DNA of 64,000 nucleotides from the NCBI RefSeq assembly GCF_023169885.1, contig NZ_AP025516.1:2490501-2554500 (forward strand). Direction: 5' to 3'. Position 1 is the first letter of the stretch, and every line of letters starts with the position of its first letter. Shown here piece by piece: positions 1-8,814 of the stretch. The notes under the pieces are model-generated. The model had not been told where the DNA came from. It searched no databases and worked only from the letters and a program-made list of their open reading frames with translations. The translations under genes were made by a program, and so were the position numbers. The stretch is from Desulfofustis limnaeus. Lineage in GTDB: Bacteria; Desulfobacterota; Desulfobulbia; Desulfobulbales; Desulfocapsaceae.

Positions 1-54
1 CGGATGCTGGTCAGCATCATCTGAGCGATCACCGTCCTTTTTCCGTACAAAAAA

Positions 55-89
55 AAGCGATCGCGGCCTGACGACAGCCGCGATCGCTT
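55..89 (-). terminator. Intrinsic terminator of the carboxylate operon
   Basis: A perfect 13-bp inverted repeat (AAGCGATCGCGGC at 55-67, complement at 77-89) with a 9-nt loop is followed, read on the minus strand, by a run of eight T. It lies about 25 bases after the stop codon of the FAD/Fe-S dehydrogenase gene, so it should end the seven-gene minus-strand operon. Bases 1-54 hold nothing else I can support. Confidence 0.9.
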
Positions 90-113
90 GATGAACAGCA
101 CAGAGTTCGTTGC

Positions 114-2978
114 TTATCCCGCCGAGGCCGCAACCCGCTCCGGCACCGCCGCATAGGCCATGGCCAGCAGCTTGATCGGCGGCAGGGAGTGACGGCTGGT
201 GCCCTGGTAGATCTGCATCCCGCAGGCCCCGCACCCGGTCACCACCTGGTCGACACGGGAGGTGTTGATCTCGTCGAAGAGGCGCTGGCCGATCTTCATG
301 GACAGCTCGTAATTCTTGCTCTTCAAGCCATACGTACCGCCCATGCCGCAACATTTGTCGGAATAGGTCTCCACCTCCACACCGGGAATCAACTCCATGA
401 GCTGCACCGGCTCCTTGACCACCCCGAGGGTGCGCAGATGGCAGGGGGCATGGTAGCCGACCTTCATGGTGAGCCGACCGAACTCGGTATTCAGTTCCCC
501 CCGACGGTGGAGATCCATGAGGAATTTGTGGATGTCCACGCAAGTGGCTGCCACCCGCCGGGCCTCGTCGGTCTCGACAATGCGCGGATACTCGTCCTTG
601 ACCGCCAGCGCACAGCTCGGCTCGCTGAAGATGATCGGCAGACCGCGTTCGGCATAGGGCAGCAACGCTTTGATGTTGGCATGGATGTCGTCGAGGATGT
701 GATCCTGCCCGCCGGCACTGATACGGGCGATGCCGCAACACTTCAGCTCCGGCAGCAGCACCCGGAAACCGTTCCGCTCGAGCACCTCGATAACCGCCAT
801 CCCCTCGTTCTCCGGGTCGTTGTAATTGCCGAAACAACCGAGGAAGAACACCACCTCCTTGCTGCTCTGCAGCTGGGCGTGCTTTTTCATCATCTTGCGC
901 AGGGTCTCGTGCTGGAAGGGCGGCAGCTGCCGCTTGGCCTCCATGCCGAGCACCTTTTCCAGACCCCAGCGCACCGGCGCCAGCGAGGTGGCGAAGTTGG
1001 CCACCGGGGCCAGCAGGCTTCCCTGCTTACAGAGCAGGCTGGTGTCGGTCAAGACCCGGTTGGTCAACCCCTCGCCGCGGTGACGCACATACTCGGTGCG
1101 GGCGGCCATGGCCAGCCACGGCACGTCAACCCCGGATGGGCATTCGGTGAGGCACCGCTTGCAATTGATGCAGGAATCCATGACTTCCTTGAACTCCGGC
1201 TCATCGAGAATGGCCGGGTCGAGATTACCGGAAGTCAGTTCCCGCAGCAATGTGATCTTGCCCCGCCCCTTGGTCCATTCCTGCAGACTCGATGAGGCAA
1301 TGGGACAATAGGATCGGCATTTGGCGCAACCGGAACAATTCTCGATCTGCTCTTGATAGACCAGCTTGTCGAACGAGGTGCCGGTGCTGACCAGGGCGAA
1401 ATCAGGACCGAATTTCAGGTCGTGGCCAAGCGCGTTCTCCTCGCCGGAGATGATGACCCCCGGATTCATCAACCCGGCCGGATCGAAGGCGGCCTTGATC
1501 TCCTTCATCGCCTCGTAGAGGTGCGGATACTGGCGCTTGACATAGTAACTGCGCAGCCGGCCGTCGGCATGTTCACCGCTGACTGTCCCCTTGAGGCTGA
1601 GCACCAGGTCGCAGACCGCATCGGAGAGTGCCAGCATGGTCCGCACATCTTCTGGCTGGCGCGTATCCAGGATGGCCATGGTATGCAGATTGCCGTCACC
1701 GGCATGGCCGTAGATGGCGGCCTTCACCTGGAACTGATCGAACAGCCGGCGCAGACCGGCGATATATTCGGGCAACCGCGAGACGTGTACGGCGGCGTCC
1801 TCGATAAAGGCGATCGGCCGTTTCGGCCCTTTCATCCGGTTGAGGATCGGCCCGGAGATGCCGCGGACCTTGGTGAAGGTCTTCATATCCTCGGCGTTGC
1901 GGGCCTGCAGGATGCGTACCGCCAGTTGTTTGTCCTCCATCAGCCGTTTTTTGACGCCGGCGAATTTTTCCTGCAGCGCCTCATCGCTATCCTCTTGGAA
2001 CTCGATGAACAGCGACGCCTCGGTGTTCTCAGGGAAGTATTCGGCCAGCTCCGGCCGTTTTTCCCGGGCCAGATCGAGAATATGTTTCTCCATGATCTCG
2101 ATCATCGACGGTCCTTCCGCCAGGATCTGCTGGGTCGCCTCACCGACCTTGCCGAGATCGTCCAAATAGACGAAGCCGCTCAGGGCCTTTTGCGGGATCG
2201 GCGACAGTTTCAGGGTCGCCTCGGAGACAATCGCCAGTGTCCCCTCTGAGCCGACCAACAGCGGCGTCAGATCAAACGAGGTGCCATCGGAGAGATCCCA
2301 GACATGATACCCGCACGAATTCTTGCTGGTGAACGGTCGCTCCTCTTCCAGATACTGGCCGTACCGTTCGATGATCTCCGGGATCGTGCGGTTGATGGCG
2401 GCAGCGAGACCGCCGCCGGTAGCGCCGGTAGCGTGCTGTTGCGGCCCGGTGCGCATGATCTCGCCGTTGGCCAGGATCAACTCGAGCGACTTGACATGAG
2501 CCCGGGTGGTGCCGTACTTGACCCCGTGCGGACCGCTCGAGTTGTTGGCGATCATGCCGCCAAGCGTGGCCGAGTCGACCGTGGACGGGTCGATCGGGAA
2601 ATAGAGTTTGTGCTTTTTCAGCAGCCGGTTCAAATCGGCCAGGACGATGCCTGGCTCTACTCGGACCCACCGCTCTTCCACGTTGAGTTCGAGCAGCCGG
2701 TTGAGGTTCTTGCTGAAATCGATCAGGATGCCGCCGCCCAGCTCGTTGCCGGCCCGGCTCGTGCCGCCGCCCCGCGGCGTCAGCGGGATCTTGTGGCGGC
2801 CGGCGAATGTAACCGTCTCGATGACATCCTGCTTGCTTTTCGGTTGGACGATCGCCTGCGGCTTGATGCGGAACAATGAGGCGCCGCTACTGTAAAGCGA
2901 CCGGCTCAGTTCGTTGTCCAGCACCTCGCCTTCGATGCGTTGTTTCAATTCGGTATACACGTGTTGCCTTTCCTCCAT
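114..2978 (-). CDS. FAD-linked oxidase / Fe-S 2-hydroxyacid dehydrogenase (GlcD-GlcF fusion)
   Basis: The 954-residue protein fuses a GlcD-like flavoprotein to a GlcF-like iron-sulfur part. A FAD_binding_4 domain (about residues 40-180, with the PRGGGTSRAG motif) is followed by a FAD-oxidase C-terminal domain to about 510. Two ferredoxin motifs come next (CSGCAKCRSYCP near 550 and CINCKRCLTECP near 605), then two complete CCG domains (GCF...CCG near 710-760; APCH...CCGMGG near 840-900). Such proteins oxidise D-lactate, glycolate or a related D-2-hydroxyacid and pass electrons through Fe-S clusters to the quinone pool. The substrate cannot be read from sequence. It is the last gene of the TTT-transporter operon, next to a glyoxylate-type aminotransferase, so glycolate or glycerate is a reasonable guess. 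A GGAAGGG element precedes the ATG. Confidence 0.88.
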   Translation of the reverse strand: MEERQHVYTELKQRIEGEVLDNELSRSLYSSGASLFRIKPQAIVQPKSKQDVIETVTFAGRHKIPLTPRGGGTSRAGNELGGGILIDFSKNLNRLLELNVEERWVRVEPGIVLADLNRLLKKHKLYFPIDPSTVDSATLGGMIANNSSGPHGVKYGTTRAHVKSLELILANGEIMRTGPQQHATGATGGGLAAAINRTIPEIIERYGQYLEEERPFTSKNSCGYHVWDLSDGTSFDLTPLLVGSEGTLAIVSEATLKLSPIPQKALSGFVYLDDLGKVGEATQQILAEGPSMIEIMEKHILDLAREKRPELAEYFPENTEASLFIEFQEDSDEALQEKFAGVKKRLMEDKQLAVRILQARNAEDMKTFTKVRGISGPILNRMKGPKRPIAFIEDAAVHVSRLPEYIAGLRRLFDQFQVKAAIYGHAGDGNLHTMAILDTRQPEDVRTMLALSDAVCDLVLSLKGTVSGEHADGRLRSYYVKRQYPHLYEAMKEIKAAFDPAGLMNPGVIISGEENALGHDLKFGPDFALVSTGTSFDKLVYQEQIENCSGCAKCRSYCPIASSSLQEWTKGRGKITLLRELTSGNLDPAILDEPEFKEVMDSCINCKRCLTECPSGVDVPWLAMAARTEYVRHRGEGLTNRVLTDTSLLCKQGSLLAPVANFATSLAPVRWGLEKVLGMEAKRQLPPFQHETLRKMMKKHAQLQSSKEVVFFLGCFGNYNDPENEGMAVIEVLERNGFRVLLPELKCCGIARISAGGQDHILDDIHANIKALLPYAERGLPIIFSEPSCALAVKDEYPRIVETDEARRVAATCVDIHKFLMDLHRRGELNTEFGRLTMKVGYHAPCHLRTLGVVKEPVQLMELIPGVEVETYSDKCCGMGGTYGLKSKNYELSMKIGQRLFDEINTSRVDQVVTGCGACGMQIYQGTSRHSLPPIKLLAMAYAAVPERVAASAG

Positions 2979-3002
2979 CTGCGTGCCCTTCCGAGCACAG
3001 AC

Positions 3003-3030
3003 GGCTTCCCCGGAATCAACCGGGGAAGCC
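3003..3030. other. Intercistronic hairpin
   Basis: A perfect 11-bp inverted repeat (GGCTTCCCCGG with a 6-nt loop) lies between the aminotransferase stop codon and the dehydrogenase start codon. There is no T-run, so it is more likely an mRNA stability or processing element than a full terminator. Confidence 0.5.
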
Positions 3031-3083
3031 GACGAGTGATAACATGCAGCGCTATCGGGACACCGGGTTCACCCGGCGACCGA

Positions 3084-4262
3084 TCAGCGGGCTGCTGCTT
3101 GCTGGGCCAAATACTCCATGGCCACCTGAGCGCCACCTTTCTGATGTTTGATGCCCGCCAGTTCCAATCCCATCTCGACTCCGGCCAAGGTGCCTATCAG
3201 GGTCAGATCGTTGAGGTAGCCGAGATGACCGATACGGAACACCTTGTCGGCCACCTTGCCGAGCCCGCTGCCCAGAGACATGTTGAAGGCGTTGAGGACC
3301 ACTTTACGGAAGGCGTCGCCCCCCTTGTTCTCAGGCATCATCACCGTGGTCAACACCGGACTGTATTCCTTCGGCTCTTCGCACAGGATCTCCAGGCCCC
3401 AAGTCCGTACGGCCCGCCGGGTGGCTTCGGCGAAACGCTGATGCCGGGCAAAAACGTTGTCCAACCCCTCCTCCTCGAGCATCTGGATCGCCTCACGCAG
3501 ACCGAACAGCAGATTGGTGGACGGTGTCGACGGGTACCAGTAGTTGGCGTTGGACTTGAGCATATCGTTCCAATCCCAGAAATGCCGGTTGAAGCCGTTG
3601 TGTTTGGAGGCCTCCAGGGCCTTTTCGCTGACGGCGTTGAAACCGAGTCCGGGCGGCAGCATCAGTCCCTTCTGCGAACAACCGACGGTCACGTCAACCT
3701 TCCACTCCTCATGCCGGTAATCGACAGAACCGAGTGAGGAAATGGTGTCCACCATCAACAGGGCCGGATGACCGGCATTATCCATGGCCTGACGGATTTC
3801 AGCGATACGGCTGGTAACGCCGGTGGAGGTCTCGTTGTGAACGATGTTCACCGATTTGATCTTACGCTCGGTATCGGCCTTCAACTTCTCCTCGACGATC
3901 TGCGGGTCGGCCCCGTGTCGCCAGTTGGTCGGCACGAAATCCACCTCGAGGCCGAACTTACGGGCCATGGTGCACCACAGGGTTGCAAAATGACCGGTTT
4001 CAAACATCAACACTTTGTCGCCGGGACTCAGCGTGTTGATCAATCCTGCTTCCCAGGCGCCGGTCCCCGAGGCCGGATAGATGATGACCGGACTGGACGT
4101 TTTAAAGATCCGCCGACACCCCAGTAAGACTTCCTCGGACAGCTTCTGGAACTCGGGACCACGATGATCGATGGTCGGTTGCCCGATGGCATGCAACACG
4201 CGATCGGGGACATTGGTCGGTCCGGGAATTTGCAGGAAATGACGTCCGCTGTGATAACTCAT
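3084..4262 (-). CDS. Class V aminotransferase, serine-glyoxylate/alanine-glyoxylate type
   Basis: A PLP enzyme of about 392 residues in the SGAT/AGT branch of class V. It shows the N-terminal PGPTNVP motif, a GTGAWEAG phosphate-binding stretch, a VDTISSLGS segment with the PLP aspartate, and the Schiff-base lysine in SQKGLMLPPG. Enzymes of this family transfer an amino group from serine or alanine to glyoxylate. A longer reading starts six codons upstream at 4280, but its second and third codons contain the AAGGAG ribosome site that serves the ATG at 4262, so 4262 is chosen. In the operon it sits between a LeuC-like hydratase and a 2-hydroxyacid dehydrogenase, which fits handling of glyoxylate or hydroxypyruvate formed from the imported acid. 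Confidence 0.88.
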   Translation of the reverse strand: MSYHSGRHFLQIPGPTNVPDRVLHAIGQPTIDHRGPEFQKLSEEVLLGCRRIFKTSSPVIIYPASGTGAWEAGLINTLSPGDKVLMFETGHFATLWCTMARKFGLEVDFVPTNWRHGADPQIVEEKLKADTERKIKSVNIVHNETSTGVTSRIAEIRQAMDNAGHPALLMVDTISSLGSVDYRHEEWKVDVTVGCSQKGLMLPPGLGFNAVSEKALEASKHNGFNRHFWDWNDMLKSNANYWYPSTPSTNLLFGLREAIQMLEEEGLDNVFARHQRFAEATRRAVRTWGLEILCEEPKEYSPVLTTVMMPENKGGDAFRKVVLNAFNMSLGSGLGKVADKVFRIGHLGYLNDLTLIGTLAGVEMGLELAGIKHQKGGAQVAMEYLAQQAAAR

Positions 4263-4302
4263 GATGCTTCGCTCCTTCATTGGTAATAATAATAATTATA
4301 AA

Positions 4303-4322
4303 CAAAAGATCATCATCTTTTG
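4303..4322. other. Weak AT-rich hairpin in intercistronic gap
   Basis: The perfect 8-bp inverted repeat CAAAAGAT/ATCTTTTG with a 4-nt loop lies in an AT-rich gap between the LeuC-like gene and the aminotransferase. The stem is weak and flanked by a TTATAATTATTATTATTA-type stretch. It may be a processing site; I see no firm role. Confidence 0.3.
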
Positions 4323-4340
4323 CACATCCATGTTTTTTTC

Positions 4341-5519
4341 TCACCCATGGTTCGGTGCGGTGATCCTGCCGGTGACGGCCGACCAGGCAACGGTCAACGG
4401 TGAGGCCAGGAAGATCCGTGCCGCCGGCGAGCCGATACGGCCCGGATTGGCGCGAATCGTCGTGGTGATGGCGGTGTCGCCGCAGCCGAGCACGCCGAAG
4501 TGCCGGCCGGGACACGGACCGCAACCGGGCGGCAGGATAATGGCGCCGGCGTTGCGCAGGGCCACCGTCAGTTTCAGCGATTCCATGGCCTCCAGCACGT
4601 TTCGTGAGGCCGGGGTAATGAGGCAGGTAACCCGCTGGTGGACGCCGTTTCTGGCAAGAATGTCCGCCGCCGCCTTGAAATCTTCGAGGCGGCCTGAAGA
4701 ACAACTGCCGATCATCGCCACGTCGATCGTTTCCTCCGTCAGCCGCTCGGGTTCGGCAAACGACAAGGTGTCACCGGGCAGGGCAACCAGTGGGCCGATC
4801 GCGGCCGCGTCGATGTCGATGTTCGTGTGCGCCTGCTCACCCTGGGGCAAGACCAGCACCGTGGCCACGCCTCCTTCGGGGAGAAAATTGCATATCGCCA
4901 TCTTTTCGCTGATGGAGAGCCCGTCAATGGTCGAGCCGGTCAGCAACACCGCTCGCCCCCTGATCGCCGCCCCGTGATGGTGGATCAGATACATGGCCAG
5001 ATCACGAGCCATGACCCGCGGGGAGAGCGTTCCCTGCACGGTTATCACCACGCTCTCGGGAACGCACAGTTCGTAAGAGCCGGTACCGATGACCGGAACC
5101 AGCCCCGCCGCCGATACGGAAAAGGCGATGGCGCCGAAGGCCCCGGCGGTGGCCACATGCCCGTCGGCTCCGACGATGATCATGCCCGGCCACAGCGACT
5201 CCTCCTCGGCCACCACCTGATGCAACACCCCTTCGCCGTTCTTGTAGAGCAGCACCTGATGCTGTTCGGCAAACCCGGCCAACTCCCGGTGAAACTCACG
5301 GTCCGCCGCAGTCGGCGCGGGAAAGGCGTGATCCAGGGTAAAGAGCAGGCGGGTGCAACCGGCGGGCCGGGTTCCGCTGACCCGCAGCTCCTTGAGGACG
5401 GCCGGCCCGGTGCCGTCATGGCCGAGAGCCAGATCAACCTTGATGGTGATCCGTTGCCCCGGATGCACCGTTTCGAGCCGGGCAGATTTTGCCAGTTGTC
5501 GATGGAAAAAGTCGCTCAT
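4341..5519 (-). CDS. LeuC/homoaconitase-like hydratase large subunit, no small subunit nearby
   Basis: A 392-residue member of the aconitase superfamily, shorter than typical LeuC (about 420 or more). The iron-sulfur cluster ligands are visible as GSCSSGR (near residue 265) and CGPCPG (near 330), and the VGADGH motif replaces the usual GTDSH. LeuC-type proteins normally need a LeuD small subunit carrying the swivelling domain, and none is encoded in this operon. It may pair with a subunit encoded elsewhere or act alone. The chemistry would be hydration/dehydration of a malate-type acid. The start at 5519 has no strong ribosome site. Confidence 0.75.
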   Translation of the reverse strand: MSDFFHRQLAKSARLETVHPGQRITIKVDLALGHDGTGPAVLKELRVSGTRPAGCTRLLFTLDHAFPAPTAADREFHRELAGFAEQHQVLLYKNGEGVLHQVVAEEESLWPGMIIVGADGHVATAGAFGAIAFSVSAAGLVPVIGTGSYELCVPESVVITVQGTLSPRVMARDLAMYLIHHHGAAIRGRAVLLTGSTIDGLSISEKMAICNFLPEGGVATVLVLPQGEQAHTNIDIDAAAIGPLVALPGDTLSFAEPERLTEETIDVAMIGSCSSGRLEDFKAAADILARNGVHQRVTCLITPASRNVLEAMESLKLTVALRNAGAIILPPGCGPCPGRHFGVLGCGDTAITTTIRANPGRIGSPAARIFLASPLTVAWSAVTGRITAPNHG

Positions 5520-5596
5520 GTCTTACTCGAATCGGAATCGTCTCTGTTTCAAGCTGCACGGTGCTCTACGCGAATCGGCTCGCCTTCTATTGGTGT

Positions 5597-6586
5597 TCAT
5601 GGCCGCAGTAGTACCTTGACCGCGTCCGGGTCATTGTTGGCCGTCTCCATCGCCCGGTCGATCTGCTCCAGGGGATAGGTATGGGTGATCAGCGATTTGA
5701 TGTCCACCTGGCCGAGCAGGACCGGGCGCAGGGCCTGGGGTACCCAGATCCGGCGCTGCAGCACCCCGTGGTGGACCAGCCCGGTGTTGACCACCTGCAG
5801 GGAATTGTTGTGCCAACGCGAAATGTTAATGGTCACGTCCTGGGTGATCCACGAATAGAAGACCAATGTGCCGTTGTGTTTGACCGCGTCGTTGCAGAGT
5901 TGGACGGCGGCACCGGTACCGGCCACCTCGACCACCACATCGGCACCATGGCCGCCGGTCAGATCCAGGATAGCGCTCAACGGGTCAGTCTCGGAGCTGT
6001 TGACTGCCTCATCGAGACCAAGCTGTTTGGCCAGCTTCAGCTTGCCCTCCACCACATCGACACCGATCACCCGGTGTGCCCCCTTTTTCTTGGCCACCTG
6101 GGCGATCACCTGCCCGGCAAACCCCATACCGATCACGGCCACCGTGTCACCCACCTGCACCTTGGACGACAGGCCGGAGAAAACGGCGCAGCCGATGGGT
6201 TCGCCAAGCGCCGCCAGATCGGGATCGAGCCCGTCCGGCACTGACTCCAGGTCGTCTTCGCCGGCCAGGAAATAATCACTGTAGGTCTCCACCCAGCCAA
6301 AGGCGATGACTCGATCGCCGGGCTGAAAAAGACGCACGTTGGCACCCACCTCAACCACGGTGCCGCCAGCCTCGTGACCGAAGAAGTAGGGATAGCCAAA
6401 CGGGGTGCGCATCTCGGTATGCAGCCCGCCGGCCGGCGGGATGATGCCGTTGTAGAGGTTTTTGTCCTGGCCGCAGATGCCGCAGGCGTGGGTCTTGACC
6501 AGAATCTGGTCCGGGCCGGGAACGAGTTCCCGACGCCGCACTTCAATCGCCCTCACTCCGGTGAGGCAGGCACTGTTGACGATCAT
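5597..6586 (-). CDS. Zinc-dependent medium-chain alcohol dehydrogenase
   Basis: A 329-residue MDR protein. Catalytic zinc residues are visible in CGICGQD (near 36) and GHEAGG (near 70), and a Rossmann motif in VIGMGFAGQVIAQ (near 150). The four-cysteine structural zinc loop is absent, as in sorbitol/L-threonine dehydrogenase-like relatives that also lack it. It should oxidise a secondary hydroxyl with NAD(P). A GAGGAG ribosome site lies about 10 bases before the ATG. It follows tctA in the operon and is the best candidate for the first oxidation of the imported acid; the exact substrate is unknown. Confidence 0.82.
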   Translation of the reverse strand: MIVNSACLTGVRAIEVRRRELVPGPDQILVKTHACGICGQDKNLYNGIIPPAGGLHTEMRTPFGYPYFFGHEAGGTVVEVGANVRLFQPGDRVIAFGWVETYSDYFLAGEDDLESVPDGLDPDLAALGEPIGCAVFSGLSSKVQVGDTVAVIGMGFAGQVIAQVAKKKGAHRVIGVDVVEGKLKLAKQLGLDEAVNSSETDPLSAILDLTGGHGADVVVEVAGTGAAVQLCNDAVKHNGTLVFYSWITQDVTINISRWHNNSLQVVNTGLVHHGVLQRRIWVPQALRPVLLGQVDIKSLITHTYPLEQIDRAMETANNDPDAVKVLLRP

Positions 6587-6637
6587 CTTTGCTTTTCTCC
6601 TCAGACCTTGATATGGCTTTTCCGCATGTCCTGAGCC

Positions 6638-8152
6638 CTATTTGACCTCCGGCCGCTGCATTTCACCGGCCAGGACGTTGGGCTTATGGCGAAACCGGCT
6701 GTACAGCGTCCACACCAGGGTCAGCAGGGCGACCGCCAGGATGGTGCCGGCAATCGGCCGGGACAAGAAGGCCATCAAGTCATAATCTTCCATACGCATG
6801 CCGCGCCGCAGGGATTCCTCGGCCAGCCCACCGAGCACCAGGGCGATGATCAGCGGAGCCACGGAGTAGTCGTACTTCTTCATCACGTAGCCGAGCAGAC
6901 CGAAGGCGAACATGATCCACACATCGGACATGGAGTTGGCGATGCCGAAGGCGCCGACGGTGGCAAAGACGAAGATGCACGGCCCGAGGATCGAGTAACG
7001 GAGCTTGCGGAAGTTGGAGAACAGCTTGGCCACGATGATGCCGGAGAAGAACATGAAGACGTTGGCTACGTACATGGCCAGGAAGATCGAATACATCAGA
7101 TCCGGCTGGTTGAGGAAGAGCATCGGGCCGGGCTGCAGACCATGCACCATGAACCCGCCGATGATGACCGCGGTGGTGGCGCTACCGGGGATGCCGAGCG
7201 TCAGCAGCGGCACCATGGCGCCACCGGTGGCCGCATTGTTGGCGGTCTCCGGGGCGGCGATGCCGTCCGGGATACCGGTACCGAATTTTTCCGGGTGCTT
7301 GGACCAGCGCACCGCTTCCGAATAGCCGATAAAAGACGCCGTCGTAGCGCCGACGCCGGGAAGAATACCGATCAGCGTGCCGAGCACGGCGGAGCGCAGC
7401 ACGTTCCACTTGAGCTTGAGCATCTCGGCCAGGGACGGCATCTTGGTAGAGACCTTCACGTCCCCCTCGCCGCCGATCGAAGAGCCGCTCTCGGCGGTGA
7501 GCAGGATCTCACCGACGGCAAAGGCACCGATCAGGGCGACGATGAAGTTGACCCCGCCGATCAGCCCGCTCCAGCCGAAGGTAAACCGCTCCACACCGGA
7601 CATGGGATCGATGCCGATGGTGGCGATGAGCAGGCCGATAAAGCCGATGAGGAAGGCCTTGGCCATCTTGTTGCCGCCCAGCGTGGCGATCAGGGTCAGG
7701 GCGGCAAACGCCAGAGCGAAGTACTCCGGCTCGGAGAAGGTGAGCGCCACCTCGGCCAGCAGCGGCGAGATCAGGTTCATCACCGCGACGCTGAACAGCC
7801 CGCCGATGGTGCTGCACATGATGGCGATGCCGAGTGCCTTGCCGGCCTTGCCGGCCTTGGCCATCGGATAACCGTCGAAACCGGTGACCGAGGCCTCGGG
7901 TGAGCCGGGCACGTTGAACAGGATGGCCGAGATCGAACCGCCGAACGTCCCACCACAGTAGACCGCAGAAAGCAGCAGCAAACCCGAGGTGGCGTCCATC
8001 GCATAGGTGAAGGGGATGAGCAGAGCGGTGCCCATCGTCGAGTTGAGCCCGGGAATGGCCCCGAGCATGACCCCCATCATGACCCCGGCGAAGATGAAGA
8101 GCAGGGCCATCGGGTCGAACACATTTCCAAACGCTGTCATCCAGATTTCCAT
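6638..8152 (-). CDS. tctA: Tripartite tricarboxylate transporter large membrane subunit TctA
   Basis: A 504-residue polytopic membrane protein with the TctA family signature: an N-terminal GAIPGLNSTMG segment (near 33), a GSISAILFNVPGSPEA stretch (near 75) and an internal repeat with LPGVGATTASFIGYSEA and LLTLGIPGSATTA. About 11-12 hydrophobic segments are apparent. It is the permease of a TTT system that takes up carboxylates with an ion gradient, working with TctB and a periplasmic TctC. An AAGGAG site precedes the ATG by eight bases. The order tctC-tctB-tctA on the minus strand is the usual one. Confidence 0.95.
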   Translation of the reverse strand: MEIWMTAFGNVFDPMALLFIFAGVMMGVMLGAIPGLNSTMGTALLIPFTYAMDATSGLLLLSAVYCGGTFGGSISAILFNVPGSPEASVTGFDGYPMAKAGKAGKALGIAIMCSTIGGLFSVAVMNLISPLLAEVALTFSEPEYFALAFAALTLIATLGGNKMAKAFLIGFIGLLIATIGIDPMSGVERFTFGWSGLIGGVNFIVALIGAFAVGEILLTAESGSSIGGEGDVKVSTKMPSLAEMLKLKWNVLRSAVLGTLIGILPGVGATTASFIGYSEAVRWSKHPEKFGTGIPDGIAAPETANNAATGGAMVPLLTLGIPGSATTAVIIGGFMVHGLQPGPMLFLNQPDLMYSIFLAMYVANVFMFFSGIIVAKLFSNFRKLRYSILGPCIFVFATVGAFGIANSMSDVWIMFAFGLLGYVMKKYDYSVAPLIIALVLGGLAEESLRRGMRMEDYDLMAFLSRPIAGTILAVALLTLVWTLYSRFRHKPNVLAGEMQRPEVK

Positions 8153-8173
8153 GGTAGTCGCTCCTTAGACCGA

Positions 8174-8677
8174 TCAATACAGCAGGTGGCTGATGGACAG
8201 AAAGATCCCCACGCCGCGCGGCAAGGGAACGTACATGGCCTTGGTGAAAATGAGGACGATGCCGATGGTCAGCACGAACGGAATGGTGAAGATCCACACC
8301 TTGCTTCGCTCACCGAGCAGATACATGAAGGCGATCATCATGAACGGCGTCAGTACCAGGAATCCCACGAAGGGCAGCAACACCAGATAGCCGGTGATCA
8401 GGGACACGGCGGCGATGAACCGAACCTTCTCGGCGGTGAAGGTGATTTTCTGCACCGCTGGAATCGTTCCCTGCAAGACCCCTTTGATCGAGAAAAAGGC
8501 CACCATGACGCTGAAGACCATGATCGAGACCAGCACGAACTTGGGCCAGTAGGCGGGACCGAGTTGCCCGTAAACGTCACCGGAATCGAGCGCCTTGATC
8601 TCGACATAGAGATACAGCGCCGCACAGAACACGATAGCGCTGATGATCACATCTGCTTTCAACAATGATCTGAACAC
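8174..8677 (-). CDS. tctB: Tripartite tricarboxylate transporter small membrane subunit TctB
   Basis: A small membrane protein with four hydrophobic segments, matching the TctB family in size (167 residues) and layout (one helix, a polar loop with GQLGPAYWPKFV, then three helices). The likely start is the GTG at 8677, which is six bases after an AAGGAG sequence; an upstream ATG at 8695 would contain that ribosome site inside its own coding region. The gene lies between tctC and tctA with a 21-base gap to tctA. Confidence 0.88.
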   Translation of the reverse strand: MFRSLLKADVIISAIVFCAALYLYVEIKALDSGDVYGQLGPAYWPKFVLVSIMVFSVMVAFFSIKGVLQGTIPAVQKITFTAEKVRFIAAVSLITGYLVLLPFVGFLVLTPFMMIAFMYLLGERSKVWIFTIPFVLTIGIVLIFTKAMYVPLPRGVGIFLSISHLLY

Positions 8678-8779
8678 AGACCGCTCCTTTCTCATGAGAT
8701 GGACAGAAGCCGCCGCCGGCCACAAGACCGACCACGAACCGGCGGCGCATAGTGCGATAAACCGTTCCGAACCTGATCG

Positions 8780-8801
8780 GGGCGGAGCAGATGCTCCGCC
8801 C
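8780..8801. other. GC-rich hairpin between tctC and tctB
   Basis: A perfect 10-bp inverted repeat (GGGCGGAGCA/TGCTCCGCCC) lies just after tctC, with no T-run. A stem at this place commonly stabilises the upstream message or partly stops transcription, giving more binding protein than permease. The TRAP operon has a similar stem after dctP (40360-40397). Confidence 0.6.
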
Positions 8802-8814
8802 GTTGGTGTGGCAG

